Shown here one piece after another: positions 35,640 to 48,005 of a stretch of DNA of 64,000 nucleotides; within the stretch, counting starts at the first letter, position 1, and each line of letters opens with the position of its first letter. Source of the stretch: Corylus avellana (taxonomy: Eukaryota; Streptophyta; Magnoliopsida; Fagales; Betulaceae); contig NC_081542.1 of assembly GCF_901000735.1 (NCBI RefSeq), positions 41,564,375 to 41,628,374 of the forward strand, read 5' to 3'. The notes beneath the pieces were generated by a model. That model was given only the letters and a program-made list of their open reading frames with translations, was not told where the DNA came from and did not search any database. The translations under genes were made by a program, and so were the position numbers.

Positions 35640-37006
35640 AAGTAATGTATAACATAGATTGACTTATAACATACATTGAAACTAAGTCTCTAGATACTTA
35701 ATTATTGTATTAGTATGTATTTGTATATTTATATCATATTATATATGTATAATTTTTTATTATATAATCATATGATTTAATAATCAGTTGATCATGTCAT
35801 ATAATCATATAAATTATAGTGATAATACATTATACTTAAATATTATGAAACTTAATTCATGAAGAATAGGACAAAGTTTTCTAAAAAAAAAAAAAAAAAA
35901 CATTATTAGATCATGTTCATATGTATTATCATTCTAATTACACTAGATCATACTTAATTAACTAATTAAGTATGATCTAGTGTAATTAGAATGATAATAC
36001 ATATATATCATCGTATCATTGTTTTTTGAAAATAGTTAACTTACTTAGTAATACTTTTTTTTAAAAAAAAATGGAACTTACTTAGTAATACTAAGTTAGT
36101 ATATATTAACAAACAAGTATATATATATTAAGTAACATATAATTTGTTTTTGTCAAAATAACTGGCATATAGTAAATTATACTAGGTTAGTAATTTAATA
36201 TATTAACTTAGTTAATATGTTAGTTTATTAAATAACTAGTTATTAAGTATCTGGGTACTTAATTGTTGTATTTGTATGCGTTTGTATACTTCTGACTTAT
36301 GTCATATTATACATGTATATTTTGTTATTATATAATCATATGATTTAATCATCAATTGATCATTTTATATAATCATATAGATTATAATGGTAGACCATAT
36401 GATGTAACATTTAACTTATAATGATATCTACAGCATAATACTCTAAACATAACAAGAGCATATATTTCTAAACAAACACATTGTTGATTCTAATATTAAT
36501 CACTTAATTTGTGATATATATGATCATAAGATATAATAATTCACATAATCTTTAGATCATGTGATCTACCACTTAACTTAATATATAGTAATACTAAGTT
36601 AGTATATAGTAACTAACAAGTATGTATATTATATATTCATATATATATAATACTCATACAAATATTAAGTAACATAATTTTTTTGTTTGTCAAAATAACC
36701 TATAGTTAATTATAGTAAGTTAGTAATTTAATATATGTTAACTTAGTTAATATGTTAGTTTATTAACTAACTAGTTACTAGTTAGTATGTCAATACTAAT
36801 ATATAACACACACATGTATAATAAAATAAGTAATATACATAGAAGTATTGAGTAACATTTACTTAATTATATTTACTTAATATATATTAATTAACTAAAT
36901 AATATGTTAATTTATGAACTAACTAGTTAGTATGTCAACTAATACATACACATAAATATTAAATTATTCATATAACATATACTATTTAATTACTAATATA
37001 TATATA
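35640..37006. repeat. AT-rich region with tandem duplications of about 500-560 bp
   Basis: The phrase ATTATATAATCATATGATTT, together with CA(G/A)TTGATCAT and the ACTTAGTTAATATGTTAGTT words, recurs at about 35730, 36310 and again in shorter form to 36960. No coding potential. Confidence 0.65.
35919..36004. repeat. 86-bp perfect palindrome (42-bp arms, 2-bp spacer)
   Basis: The left arm ends ...GATCATACTTAATTA, the spacer is AC, and the right arm begins TAATTAAGTATGATC.... Every base of the arms pairs. The right arm ends GATAATACATAT. Confidence 0.93.
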
Positions 37007-37106
37007 NNNNNNNNNNNNNNNNNNNNNNNNNNNNNNNNNNNNNNNNNNNNNNNNNNNNNNNNNNNNNNNNNNNNNNNNNNNNNNNNNNNNNNNNNNNNNN
37101 NNNNNN
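37007..37106. other. Assembly gap of exactly 100 N
   Basis: It begins directly after a TATATATA run. Confidence 0.99.
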
Positions 37107-37557
37107 CCAAAAAAATCTTCTTATCTTCTATTCTTCTTTTTTTTTTTTTTTTTTTTTTTTTGTGCAGATCTGCTTCTCTTCTCCTTTTATTTTTCTTCTT
37201 CTTCCTCTTCTTTTTCTCCTTTTTCTTCTTCCCTCTAGAGGGAGCTGGCCGGCTGCATAGAGAAGCTAGGGAGATTGAGAGAGAGGAGAGACAGAGAGAG
37301 ACAGTTGAGTCTGGAAATGAGAGAAAAATGACCAAATATATAAAAGAATTATAAAGGAAAAAGAAGAGGGAAAGAAGATAGGAAAAAGTGGGAAAAAGTT
37401 AAAAATCCCGCTTTTTTTTTAGTAACGTGCTAACATTTAACACGTCAGAAATTTTTGACGTGCTGATTTTAGCACGTCAGAAATAAACCAGATTTAAAAA
37501 AAAAAAAAAAAAATTGAAACAGAAATAATTTCTGACGTGCCAAAACCCAGCACGTGA

Positions 37558-37612
<55 letters not shown>

Positions 37613-39079
37613 ATCAACACAGAAAATAAACCAATTTAAAAATAAAAAATAAAAAATAAATTGAAACAGACATAATATCTGGGGCACGTCAGAAACTCTC
37701 TCTCTCTCTCTCTATATATATATTATAACCATTAATAATTATAATACCTAATTATAATTATCATTCTAATAACAACAAAATATCATCACCCCACCTTTGC
37801 TAGCTAACCGTCTAATCTAACCACCTTTCCTGGCATACATTAATATATAGCATGATTATGTTTAATTAGTGTACATTAATTAATTATATAATATACATGT
37901 GATATTAATTGGCATGCATGTGATATATATATACATATACATATACATATATACCAAGTAATTTATACTAATTAATATGATAAACTTAATTTTCCTATCC
38001 AATCAAAATTAATTTTTTATGCCAATTAAAATTAATTGTTTTTTAATACATATTTTTTATATCAATTATTTCCTAATTACAATAAACTGTTAATTTTTTT
38101 TTTTGACGTGTTGGTTAGACACGTCAAAATGTTTTGACATTTTAACTACAACACGTCAAAAAATTTTTGACGTGCCACAGATGGTGGGTCAAAAGTTTTT
38201 GACGTGCCACACATGGCACGTCAAAAACATATAATATAATATTTAATTATATTATATAATTTAAAATATAATAAATTATATTTATTTTAATTTTGTTATG
38301 ATTATATATTAAATTATATTTGTATTAAAATTATATTTACTCTATCATATAATTTCTATTACAAATATAATTTATTCTATTATATCATTTTTTTCTTCTT
38401 ATATGTCCACATTATATATCCATACAACACAATTACAATTAATTAAAGAATAAATAAATTAATATTCTAGATGTATAGATAATTAGATGTATCCAGACCA
38501 CATAATTGGCCGAGTTCATGTGAGGTTTGCGGGTCTTATAAAATAAATGTATTCAATATGTTTTATATATTTTTAAAAAATTAATATGGCTATCATATTA
38601 ATATTACTAGACTGATATATATATGCATGATAATATCATGTTCAACTTAATATTAATGAAATGGTTGAATTAGATGCATGCATGTGATAATTATATTAAT
38701 TGGTATACAATATATAGCTAGAATGATTACGCATGCATATATATACAACAAACATATATATATATATACACTAAGTAATTTATACTAATATGATAAACTT
38801 AATTTTCCTCACCAATCAAATTTAATTTTTTATGCCAATTAAATTTAATTATTTTTTAATACATATTTTTGATATCAATTATTACCTAATTATTTACAAA
38901 TTAATGTTAATTTGTTTTTGGCGTGTTAGGTTGACACGTCAAAAACTTTTGACGTGTTAAAATGCAGCACGTCAATAGTATTTTTTTTGACGTGTCTACT
39001 TAGACACGTCAAAATGTTTTGACGTGGCAAAAATTAGTTACTGTTTGCCACGTTAAAAAATCTCCTTTTTTTTGTAGTG
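37107..39079. mobile_element. Nested CACTA terminus, GACGTGTC family, left end not found
   Basis: The right terminus is TTTTTTTTGTAGTG at 39079, preceded by GACACGTC/GACGTGTC subterminal repeats (38105-38225, 38920-39055). Further GCACGTCAG-type repeats lie at 37425-37690 next to (CT)n and (TA)n microsatellites. A CT-rich, leader-like segment is at 37110-37250. No matching CACTAC left end is visible; it may be in the gap at 37007. Confidence 0.65.
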
Positions 39080-39241
39080 ATATAGTAAAAATAATATCCA
39101 AGATCTCACAATCTGACCAATAAAGTGCATATAAAAGTTGGATATATATATATATATAAAAGGAATTAATTGAGGAAAGTGGTAGAACGACCCCGTTTTA
39201 GGGAAAATTTTTGCCGGGATCCATCGATTATATTTCGCGCT

Positions 39242-39420
39242 AGATATTTCGCACAAAATTTTTTTCCATCGCTCACCTCCCTCATCACTCTCACTCTACA
39301 TATTTCGCACGAAACTTGTGTTTCCCTCACTCACCTCCCTCATCACTCTCACTCTAGATATTTCGCACGAAACTTGTGTTTCCCTCGCTCACCTCCCTCA
39401 TCACTCTCACTATCGATCTC
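39242..39420. repeat. 58-bp tandem repeat, three copies
   Basis: ATATTTCGCAC(G/A)AAA through CACCTCCCTCATCACTCTCA, units starting near 39242, 39300 and 39358. The open frames over it only translate the repeat. Confidence 0.85.
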
Positions 39421-41640
39421 ACTCTCACTCTCGATCTCTCTCCCTCAAAAACACCCCCCTATCACTCGATCTCTCTCCTGCTGCTCACCTCTCTCTCACT
39501 CCGGCGCCCAGTGACCCGCACGGTTGGCCAACCCACCGGCCATCTTCTCCAGTCGAAACCGGCAGGCCATCTCCCCGATCGATCGACGTATCCTCTCTCT
39601 ACGGCGCCCAGATAGTGCTCTCTCTCTCCGGCCGGCGAGTATTCCGCCATTACTATTCCTGCACTAGTGAGTCTCTCTCTGTCTCTGTCTCTGTTTTTCT
39701 TTGTCTCTGCTGTCTCTTTAAGTTGTCGATTTGGGATTGTAATAGTCAGATTTTTGATGTATTATAATTTTTAGGAGAATTAGGGATTTTAAATTCAGCA
39801 AAATTCTTGATTCAGTTTTGGGGTTTGTTTGAGTTTCTGGGTTAATAAACATTAAACCCATTAAGATATTTCAGTTGCAAAGCAGTCAAGGCACTTGAAA
39901 ACTTGATTTTTGAAGATTGACAAATTGGGGTTGTGTTGAGCTCTAAATTGAATCATTATATATTTTCCTTTTAAAACCAAATGATGCCTTTGATTTTCCC
40001 CTTCATGCTTTGGTATTGCCTTGGATAAAGGGCTTGAGTTGCAGGAAGGGGGTTTGGGTGGAGTAATGCAGGTTTATGCATGATGAACCTATTGAAGAAT
40101 CCTGGTTGTCATGAAGAATCTTGTGCGTGCCCAGGTTATCCCAAGAGTCAAATAGATACCCTGCACGTACTACTTCTTCTGAGTATATGAATAAGAAGGC
40201 CCTTTATGTATTTTTCTATAGTATCTTTAGTTAAAAATCACTCTTTTGTATGGAAAAAAGGGGTAATAAAAACTAATGCATTTTATGGTTGTCTTGCTTT
40301 TACCAATCTTTCATTAGATTTTATTAGATATATTTGTCCTAGCTTGATCCCAAACTATGGCTGGTCTAACATGCACCAAATCAATATTAAATATCAAACA
40401 ATGTATATCCCTAGTACAGATTTCTGTATTAGCTAAGCATGTATATCTGTACATTTACACCAACACACTTGGACCATTCCACTCTGTGTTGAGTCATATA
40501 TCCCCCACATAGATATATAAAATTTTCTGCCTAGCTTTGATAAACTAAAATTTAAAGGTAATGGACTGGAAGCCTGGGTAACCATCTGTCTTAATGGGGT
40601 GAAAACACTTATTGCTTCAAATCATGTGCTTTTTTCAAAATAGAAAGTGTTTTTCCTTGATGTATTCTACTTTTATAATGTCTAACATTTGCTTATAATC
40701 TTATCTCTTGTTTTGCACAGGATAAGACCTCTTTGGCCTATGAACTAGTTATGGCGATGAGCAAGCAAGGTATTAGACCAATTTCTTGTTTTGCACAGGA
40801 AAAGTTTTGTTTATGAATACATAATTGTTACCAAGCAAGGTTTATCAAATAATTGTTACAAGCAGACATGGGATAGGTATCAAGTGAGTCAATTCAATTT
40901 ATCTTGTGCGGTCTTGGAGCCTATTATGATCTAATCATATCTTTTATGGTCCTATTTATTTTAAGGCATATAAATGATGTCCTGAAGCCATCGTTTGTTA
41001 TAGTTATTGGTGAACAAGACACTCTATGAGAAAACCTTAGCAAGTGGCTTTGGCTCAGTGCATTTTCTTTTAGATGCTTCTGAACAACAGCAAGTGAGAA
41101 TTCTTTCAGTTTTATGAATGTATTTATCTTTCTGCATCGTATAGGTTTTATTGGCTCCAGAGTATGTTTTTGCATAGTGGAAGGTTTTAAATCAGCCACA
41201 TCTTTTAGGATTGAATTTGATCATGTCAGGTTTAGTTCCATGTCAACATCAAGATAGTGGATTGGGACTAACTAAATTATTAGTCCTGTTTAGCCATTTA
41301 AAGGGACTTTTTTTCCTCCATTCTATATGGTTGAACAGAAACTATTTGATTTATTTGTATGTTAACAATATGGACTGTCTTTATGTGGTCTGAGGGAGAA
41401 GTCTTAAGTAATGTAACTCATAATTTTAGTTGTGGCTGAAAATTTTAAATAGCTTTCAAAGAAGTACAGGTAAGGAAAAGATATCCTTACCGCCAAACAT
41501 GAACATCATTTTTCAGTTTAATGGATCTCTTAAACCAGCATATAATGATTATAAAATAGAGCCCAAAATGGATTCTAAGGCAGCCAAGAGAAATCTAAGT
41601 TCCACGAATATATGAATTTGTTCCCTGGTTCTGCGATCGA
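39421..41640. other. CACTA family 2 interior, leader-like then noncoding
   Basis: 39421-39720 is CT-rich with GGCCGGCGAGT and CCGGCAGGCC words and a possible donor (CTAGTGAGT at 39664). Downstream there are no convincing exons, though the base composition is more balanced than in flanking DNA. It could be promoter, 5' UTR and intron of a lost element gene or of a captured host gene. Confidence 0.4.
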
Positions 41641-41762
41641 TCGCACTCCAAGTGCAATCGATCACAATACCAGTGGGTTTTCAAGTAGGTTTTATCGCAA
41701 AATGTAGAAAACCTACTGGTACTGTGATCGATCGCACACAATTGTGCGATCGATCACAGATT
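41640..41762. repeat. Palindromic GCGATCGATCGC repeat
   Basis: TGCGATCGATCGCA, a TGCAATCGATCACA variant, TGTGATCGATCGCACA and TGTGCGATCGATCACA flank a stem formed by CCAGTGGGTTTTC and GAAAACCTACTGG. The unit folds back on itself. Confidence 0.7.
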
Positions 41763-41769
41763 ATCTTCT

Positions 41770-42360
41770 TCTTCTTTTTTTTAGGACCATTAGGGTCTAC
41801 TTTGTGGACGCTAATGGTTAACTATCAGCGTCCACTTTGGTTTGGACGCTGATAGTTAATTTTTTAAAAAAAAAAATTAGGACCATTGAGGTCCACTTTG
41901 TAGACGCTAATGGTTAACTATCAGCGTCCACTTTGGTTTGGACGCTGATAGTTATTATTTTTTTAAAAAAAATTTAGGACCATTAGGGTCCACTTTGTGG
42001 ACGCTAATGGTTAACTATCAGCGTCCACTTTGGTTTGGACGCTGATGGTTATTATTTTTTAAAAAAAATTTTAGGACCATTAGGGTCCACTTTGTGGACG
42101 CTAATGGTTGACTGTTAGGGTCGACTATGGCTTCCGTTTACATCATCTTTAGGGTCAAAACATTTCGACTTTTAGGGTCGATAAAGTGGACGCTAAAAGT
42201 GATCATTAGGGTTGACTTTAAGTGGACGCTGATAATCACACATTTGATCATTAGGGTCAGACTATTAGCGTCGACACCTTTAGGATCGAAAAGTCGACAC
42301 TATTGTCAACAGCGTCCACTTTAGGACTTTTAGGGTCGACTTCAAGTCGCCCCTAAAGAC
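41770..42360. repeat. Right subterminal tandem array of CACTA family 2
   Basis: Four units of about 95 bp at first (AGGACCATTAGGGTCCACTT, TGTGGACGCTAATGGTTAAC, CAGCGTCCACTTTGG, TTTGGACGCTGATAG, then T and A runs). These are followed by irregular GGGTCGA(C/T)/GTGGACGCT motifs to the terminus. Confidence 0.92.
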
Positions 42361-42376
42361 CTAAATTCTTGTAGTG

Positions 42377-42680
42377 AGAGAGGCAGAGGCATAGCACCAA
42401 GGTGCTAGGGATAGTGCCAGAGCACCAAAGTGTTAAGCTTCAAAGAGAAGGAAAAAGCAAGAAAATGAGTGATAGAAAATCCAAAAGAGCAAGTGAGCTG
42501 AGTCACTATTTGTATCTCTCTTATTGATTTCCATAATAAAAGATCTTGATCTGTTTCTCCAGCGGACATAGGCCAAGTCAAGGAGAACCACTTAGATCCT
42601 TATGTTTATATTGGTATAGTTTGTTTCTTGTTCATTTATTCTCAATTGTATTCATATTTGGTGGGTATGTTGGAATATTG
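42377..42680 (+). mobile_element. Possible Copia LTR fragment, right part
   Basis: It continues the sequence interrupted at 34243. GATCTTGATCTGTTTCTCCA, then GCGGACATAGGCCAAGTCAA and ACCACTTAGATCCTTATGTT resemble the R-U5 part of Copia LTRs. A comparable GTGGACGTAGG phrase is seen in the fragment at 49850-50030. Confidence 0.5.
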
Positions 42681-42684
42681 TAAT

Positions 42685-43135
42685 CTAGATAGTGGATCAC
42701 ACCTTTTGTCGCCACTATTTATGAATAGTATTGACATGTCACCGCTAATGTGGTCGATGCTATTGGTCCGACTCTAATGTGGTTGATGCTAATGGTCTAA
42801 CGCTAATGATCAATAGCGGCGACTTGTGTGGGTCACCGCTAATGATCACACTCAATAGCGGCGACAATTAATGATTACTCAATAGTGGCGACAAATGTCG
42901 CCGCTAATGATATATTTTATCGATGCAAAAATGGATCAAATCATACCACATGTCGCCGCTGTTGGTTACTATTAGCGGCGACACAACAAATGCATAGCAT
43001 TAGGGGCGACCCTAGATGTCCTAATAGCGGCGACATATGTGACTTTTGAGTCACCGCTAATATACTACCATTATCTGTGACTTTTTGTAGTCGCCGCTAA
43101 TAATCTAAATGCTAATGAGCCAGATACTTGTAGTG
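42685..43135. mobile_element. Third CACTA family, truncated right end
   Basis: It ends ATACTTGTAGTG at 43135 with subterminal repeats of GTCGCCGCTAAT / ATTAGCGGCGAC. No CACTACAAGTAT left end was found upstream, so this is a truncated terminus next to the LTR fragment. Confidence 0.75.
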
Positions 43136-43651
43136 CCACTTCACCAAATGACTACTTTATGGCATTAATTCTCCTCCTATCACAATGAACTTTTATTTTT
43201 GGACTGTCCCAAAATAAATGAAAATTTTCAATTATAACATGTATTCATTTAACTTATCCTCTATTTCTTCTTCTTCTTCTTCTTTTTTCTTTTTTTTTTT
43301 AAAAAAAAAAATTTTTAAAAAAAAAACACTTTTTTTCAAACTTGAACCAACCTTTCATCTAAGTATATTTTAGAAGAGATATGATAGGGGCTCTATCTAA
43401 TACCCAACTTTTAGAAGAGATTCTTACATAGCACAAAGCAATATAAGAGTTGTGTCAGGTTCAAAATTGAAATTTAAAAAAAAAAAAAAAAAAGACAAAA
43501 ATCAAAACGTATATTTACAAAAGTTGGGTCTTAAATGAGATTCAGTTGAGCCCCTATCATATCTCAATTTAAAAGGGTGTTTGTTTCATTAAAATGTGTA
43601 CTATTTGTCAATTTTCATTTATTACGGGACGAAGTGAGAGAGTAATAGTTA
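43136..43651. other. Noncoding, low-complexity
   Basis: Poly-A and poly-T runs with an approximate inverted repeat around 43375-43575 (TATGATAGGGGCTC against GAGCCCCTATCATA). Probably a decayed foldback element. Confidence 0.5.
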
Positions 43652-45240
43652 CTTTTTTTTTTCCCTAAGCAAATGAAAAATGGCTACAAGGGAGAGTCTT
43701 TCCCATTCTTAATCCGAATGGAAGTAAGAATGGGAGACCAATTGGGAAAGTTTCCGAACATTAGGTTGGAAGCGGCCCATCTAACTAATAAGTGTGCTCT
43801 AACATTAGCACTTTTAGAAATTTTTTTAGTTTTTCAGCCATGAAAAGAGAGCAAGAAAAAGTTGATATCAGATATAATAGAAGCAAAGTTGTAATCCTTG
43901 AAGAGATCCGACTCTTGAATGGTAAGAATGATGTTAATGACATACCCTTCTAGAATGAGAGAGTACATCCCAAGAGAAGCTTCTGATTGGATAGCTAAAA
44001 GAGCCCCCTTGAGCTTCACCTAAGGCAGCATTTGTGGAGGAGAGGCGTTTGCTAACTGCCCGTATGATATTACCATTAGAATCACTAAGGACCATGGCAG
44101 CAACAGCAAAATCAGACTTCACCGTAACATCAAAGTTGGCAATGACGGTTCTCAGAAGAGGACTCCAAAGAGAAGATGACTTAGCATCAGCCCAAGCGAG
44201 ATTTTGATTTTTCACAGCAATCAAAATATGTTGAAGAGACTTAGCCAAAACTGGTTGAACATCATTGTGCACCAATTGATTTCTCACATACCAAATGTGG
44301 TCAAGAGTGATGGCTTCAAGAAGCTGAAACTGTCGAATCTCATGAGTTGGAATAGCCGATTTCTGATGAGGATAAAGGATAGCAGATATCCACTCAGATA
44401 TAGGAAGATTGCTGAAAGATTCAGAAATGAGATGCCAAGAGGAGCTATTCCACAAAAATCTAGCAAAATAACAACAAAGAAAAACATTAGAAATAGTTTC
44501 TTGAGCATCTTTACAAAAAGGACAGACCCTGGCATCTTGAACCTCAGAAGGAATAAAACGAGCAATATTAAGTCTAATAGGCAATAAGTTCCAAGATATT
44601 TTCCAAAGAAGATGCTTCAATCTGTGTTGAAGCTTGAGGCTCCATTGGCAATTCTAGATTTTAGGAGTAAAAGGAGAAGTCTTGCGATGGGGAATTAATA
44701 GAAACAATTTCATGAGCTGACTTAACCGAAAACTGCCGAGATACAACAGGGAGTCCAAATCCATCTATCATTATCCACCAGCTGTGGAATATGGATTCTT
44801 TTGAATCTGAGTAACATAATCTATATCAAAAAGATCATGCAACAATGAGACATACCAACTTCCGTTGATAGGATCAATCAGCTCATCTACGTGGTAACCA
44901 AGAAACCCAACCAGAATCGGATTGGGGTTAGGTTTGAAAGAAGAACAAGTAGGAACCCAAGGAAAGGTCCAAATGTTCACATGTTGACCATTAGAGATGG
45001 CTAAGCATGCCCCTTTCTCAACCACGGCTCTAGCTTTCAACAAGCATTTCCACATCCATGAGGAAGTGGGATTGAAAGTGGTGTTAAGAAATTCAGAGCA
45101 TTCCTTAATCTATTTACCCGCAAGTGCTGTCACCTAAAGTAGAGGTTGCTTAGAAGTTAATTTCCAATCCAATCCAGCAAGCAAAGATTGGTTCATAAAT
45201 CCCAAAGACTTAGAGTTTGTTTGTGATTATGTTATAGAGC
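43652..45240 (-). mobile_element. 5'-truncated LINE with RT C-terminus, zf-RVT and RNase H
   Basis: Minus strand. 44771-45055 carries the post-RT segment (SWMWKCLLKAR..., NGQHVNIWTFPWVP). 43934-44620 carries the zf-RVT domain (LLWKISWNLLPIR, ARVCPFCKDAQETISNVFLCC) and the start of RNase H (ANFDVTVK, AAMVLSDSNGNI). RNase H then continues out of frame. It ends in poly-A (T run 43652-43662). The frame breaks show a dead copy. It is a different lineage from the LINE at 30074. Confidence 0.9.
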
Positions 45241-45456
45241 TTTGATGACATGTTTAATAAAAAATTACAAAAGTACTTATTTGGCCTTTTTACTCTAAAA
45301 TATTGTAAAAATGCACTTTTGGCAAAAGTTTAAAAATAAAGCTTTTGCATAAAAACGTGTTTTAACTTATTAGCTTTATTTCTTAAACACAATCTCAAAC
45401 ATGCTCTCAGACTTAAAGTATGTTTGGAATTATGTTTGAGAAATAGGGCTTTTAAG

Positions 45457-45488
<32 letters not shown>

Positions 45489-45900
45489 GGTAAAAGCTTC
45501 ATTTTAAAACTTTTGCCAAAATACATTTTGACAATTTTTAGCATTTTTGGACTCCTAAAAGCGTTTCAATTTTTTTACCAAACATGTACTTTTTTTTTTT
45601 TTCAAACGAACTTTTTAAATGTTAAACGCACTTTTATGTCTCTCAAACGCACACCCAAACAGGTCATTAGACATAGAGCTTGTTTGAAATTGGATTTGAG
45701 AAATAGAGCTTTTAAGTCAAAAAACGTTTTTTGGCAAAAGCTTAAAAAAAATGCATTTTGGCTATTTTTAAAGTTTTAAAAAAAAAAATATTTTTTAAAT
45801 TTTTTACTAAACATGCCAAGTTTTGTTTTTGTATGACTTTTTAGGTACTAAAAGTACTTTATAAACTCTAACACAATCCTAAACATGCCTTTAAAAAATT
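45241..45900. mobile_element. Nested foldback (MITE-like) repeats
   Basis: Inverted and direct copies of a word set (GCTTTTGCCAAAA, TTTTGGCAAAAGCTT, AAACACAATCTCAAACATGC, GCATGTTTGGAATTATGTTT). The same family appears at 51540-51810. The open frame at 45513-45779 is not a gene. Confidence 0.7.
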
Positions 45901-47353
45901 CATTGCCCTCGCAAGTCTTCCGAAAACTTTTTCAAGTCGTCCATGGACCATGCGCCATTTCTAGAGGGTCTGTAACACTAATTTTGAGGGTCCACTGCCC
46001 CAAATTTCTCTCTTTTACAAGTCAAACTTATTCCAAGTATTGACCCCTTTGTTTTCATACAACATAACGCGTAATGCGTATAAAGTATGAGAACAATTTA
46101 TACAAAGACATTATACAAATTAGATTTTTTTGCTCCTTCCAATAAAAAAAAAAAAAAAAAAAAAAGTTTATTTTTCCTTCCCCATTTTCCCAATTGTGAT
46201 GTTCTTTTCAACGGTCCCCACTCCTCCGACAAGAGAATTTAAATGTTACGTAAATACATAATGAGATAGATTTTTAACGACTTAGACTTAAAGTATAACT
46301 CCTACACTCCCTTAGAAATAAACTACTACAAAGATAACTAGTGTAATACTTAATTCTAAAATAAATAACTAGATAACTACTCCTAAAGTTATAGAGATAC
46401 ATACAACCGCTACAAGGTCCTAGACTTATGGGTTTTATCTTTAGGCTTGGCCCATTAAATAGCCAATGAAATTCAGATCCAGTTGTCAAAGTGATAGAAC
46501 ACATTGACAAAAGGCAAATGCTATTTTTCATTTACCATCTCCTCACCATCTCTTTTCTTTCTTCTTTTTTTTTTTTTTTTTTTCTTTTTTTTTTTTGAGC
46601 ATCACATGGAGGTGAAGGTGAGTTGAATTTGGTCATAGCCATTGGACGCTTCCTACGCCAAACAAGAGAATGGAATGAAATATAGTGGCAAATTTTCTTC
46701 AAGGTTCAACGGTGTGAGATTCATTACAAATCTAGACGGCAATTACCTGATGGTAGCATCATAATGGCCAACGGTTTGAATGATTTTCAATTCCTAGAAG
46801 TCATGATGAGAACAAGAAGTCTGTCCGAAGAAAGAGAAGAATGTGAAGCAGAGGATTTATGTCGTCTGATTTTGCCGGAAAGCAAAATTTCCTCTTATCA
46901 AACAACACATATATACTTGGATCAAAAAAGGTCAAAATTTCATCTCATCAAACATATATAGCTTAAGCAACTATCAAAACAACTATCAAAACAACCTCAA
47001 AAGCAAACCAATCCCAAAACGAACACAGATTTAGATCGATCGGGGAACAACCACAGATCGAACGATTTTTCATTTATTTTTTGTCTCAACCTCACGGGCC
47101 CCTCTCTCTCTAACTTCTTCATTAGATAGTCTAACTTCTTCATTAGAAGAGTCATAAGTCTCATTTAATTCTATAATAATAATTTTAAGAACATGATCCC
47201 CTCCAATCCAAAATTGACCGGATATTAGATCTTCTCTAGTCCATATATTGGATCCTCTCCTGTCCAAAATGGACCGGAGAATATCTAGTTAAGGGTCAGG
47301 ATCTCTCTAGTATTAACAACATTCACATTTACCTTAATAAATTTACTCCCTAT
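45901..47353. other. Intergenic, no supported gene
   Basis: The open frame 46764-46961 (MANGLNDFQFLEVMMRTRSL...) is in a less AT-rich stretch (46600-46920), but I recognise no domain and see no splice structure. The rest is low complexity. Confidence 0.5.
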
Positions 47354-47362
47354 TTTAGTTTG

Positions 47363-47504
47363 AGAAGTGCTAGGGAGCCAAACAAATGAACCTAGAAAAA
47401 TTTCAATTTTTAAATTAAAAAAAAATGCAATTCTCTCTCTCTTGTTTGCCACGTCAGTTTGAAAACTTTTTTGGGTTCATATGTTTGACTCCCTAGCACT
47501 CCCC
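47363..47504. mobile_element. Mutator-type MITE, 142 bp, perfect 9-bp target duplication
   Basis: Ends GAGAAGTGCTAGGGAGCC and GGGTTCATATGTTTGACTCCCTAGCACTCCCC-like inverted repeats (outer 25 bp). TTTTAGTTT flanks both sides (47354-47362, 47505-47513). A related empty site with one TTTTAGTTT lies at 48518-48526. Confidence 0.92.
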
Positions 47505-48005
47505 TTTTAGTTTTCATTTTTTCAATGGACTTACATTTGACTTTCTATTTTAATTATCTACTTTAACTTTTATATATATTTTTTTAAAAAAAAATCTTCA
47601 AAGCAGAAAGAATGTTAGAGATTTATTAATGGTTTTTTTTTTTTTTTTTTTTAATATTTGGTGCACTAGCTTAACAAATGTTTTAGAATTTTGTTGAGTC
47701 CATGTAGTTCATTTTGGTCTCATATATATTTAAGCTTCTTTGGCTTAACCAAAATAACATTTGCCGAATGAGAATATTGCTCTAACATGTTTCAATTGAC
47801 CTGTAATTTATCCATCATTTTATGTGTTTCAATTCCTAATTTTCTTACCCGTGAATTTGTTAAGGGAAAATGATCAGCAATATTTGGTAATTTTTTATTT
47901 ATTTTTTTTTTTTATCTCCCTTCTGCTTTTTCCTTTCTTCCGCTCATTATTTGCCTAAAGAACTTTTTAGCTGAAGGATGTCTAACATATGGCTCTTGGC
48001 TGCAG

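Larger units (their letters stand above)
34244..42376 (+). mobile_element. Second CACTA transposon family, 8.1 kb, AGA target duplication
   Basis: Left end CACTACAAGAAATTTA, right end TAAATTCTTGTAGTG, with AGA at 34241-34243 and 42377-42379. Subterminal arrays are built from GGGGCGAC/GTCGCCCC, AGCGTCCACT/AGTGGACGCT and GGGTCGAC motifs. The interior contains AT-rich duplicated DNA, a gap, a separate CACTA terminus of the GACGTGTC family ending at 39079, and a CT-rich leader-like region. I found no transposase coding sequence, so it is non-autonomous as assembled. Confidence 0.9.

Noticed and set aside
39170..39767. Ser/Leu-rich proteins on overlapping frames
   Set aside because: Open frames result from CT-rich sequence and a 58-bp tandem repeat; several frames are open at once and no domain is present.
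46764..46961. 65-residue frame (MANGLNDFQFLEV...) as a gene
   Set aside because: Composition is gene-like, but there is no recognised domain, no splice structure and no neighbouring exon; not enough support.
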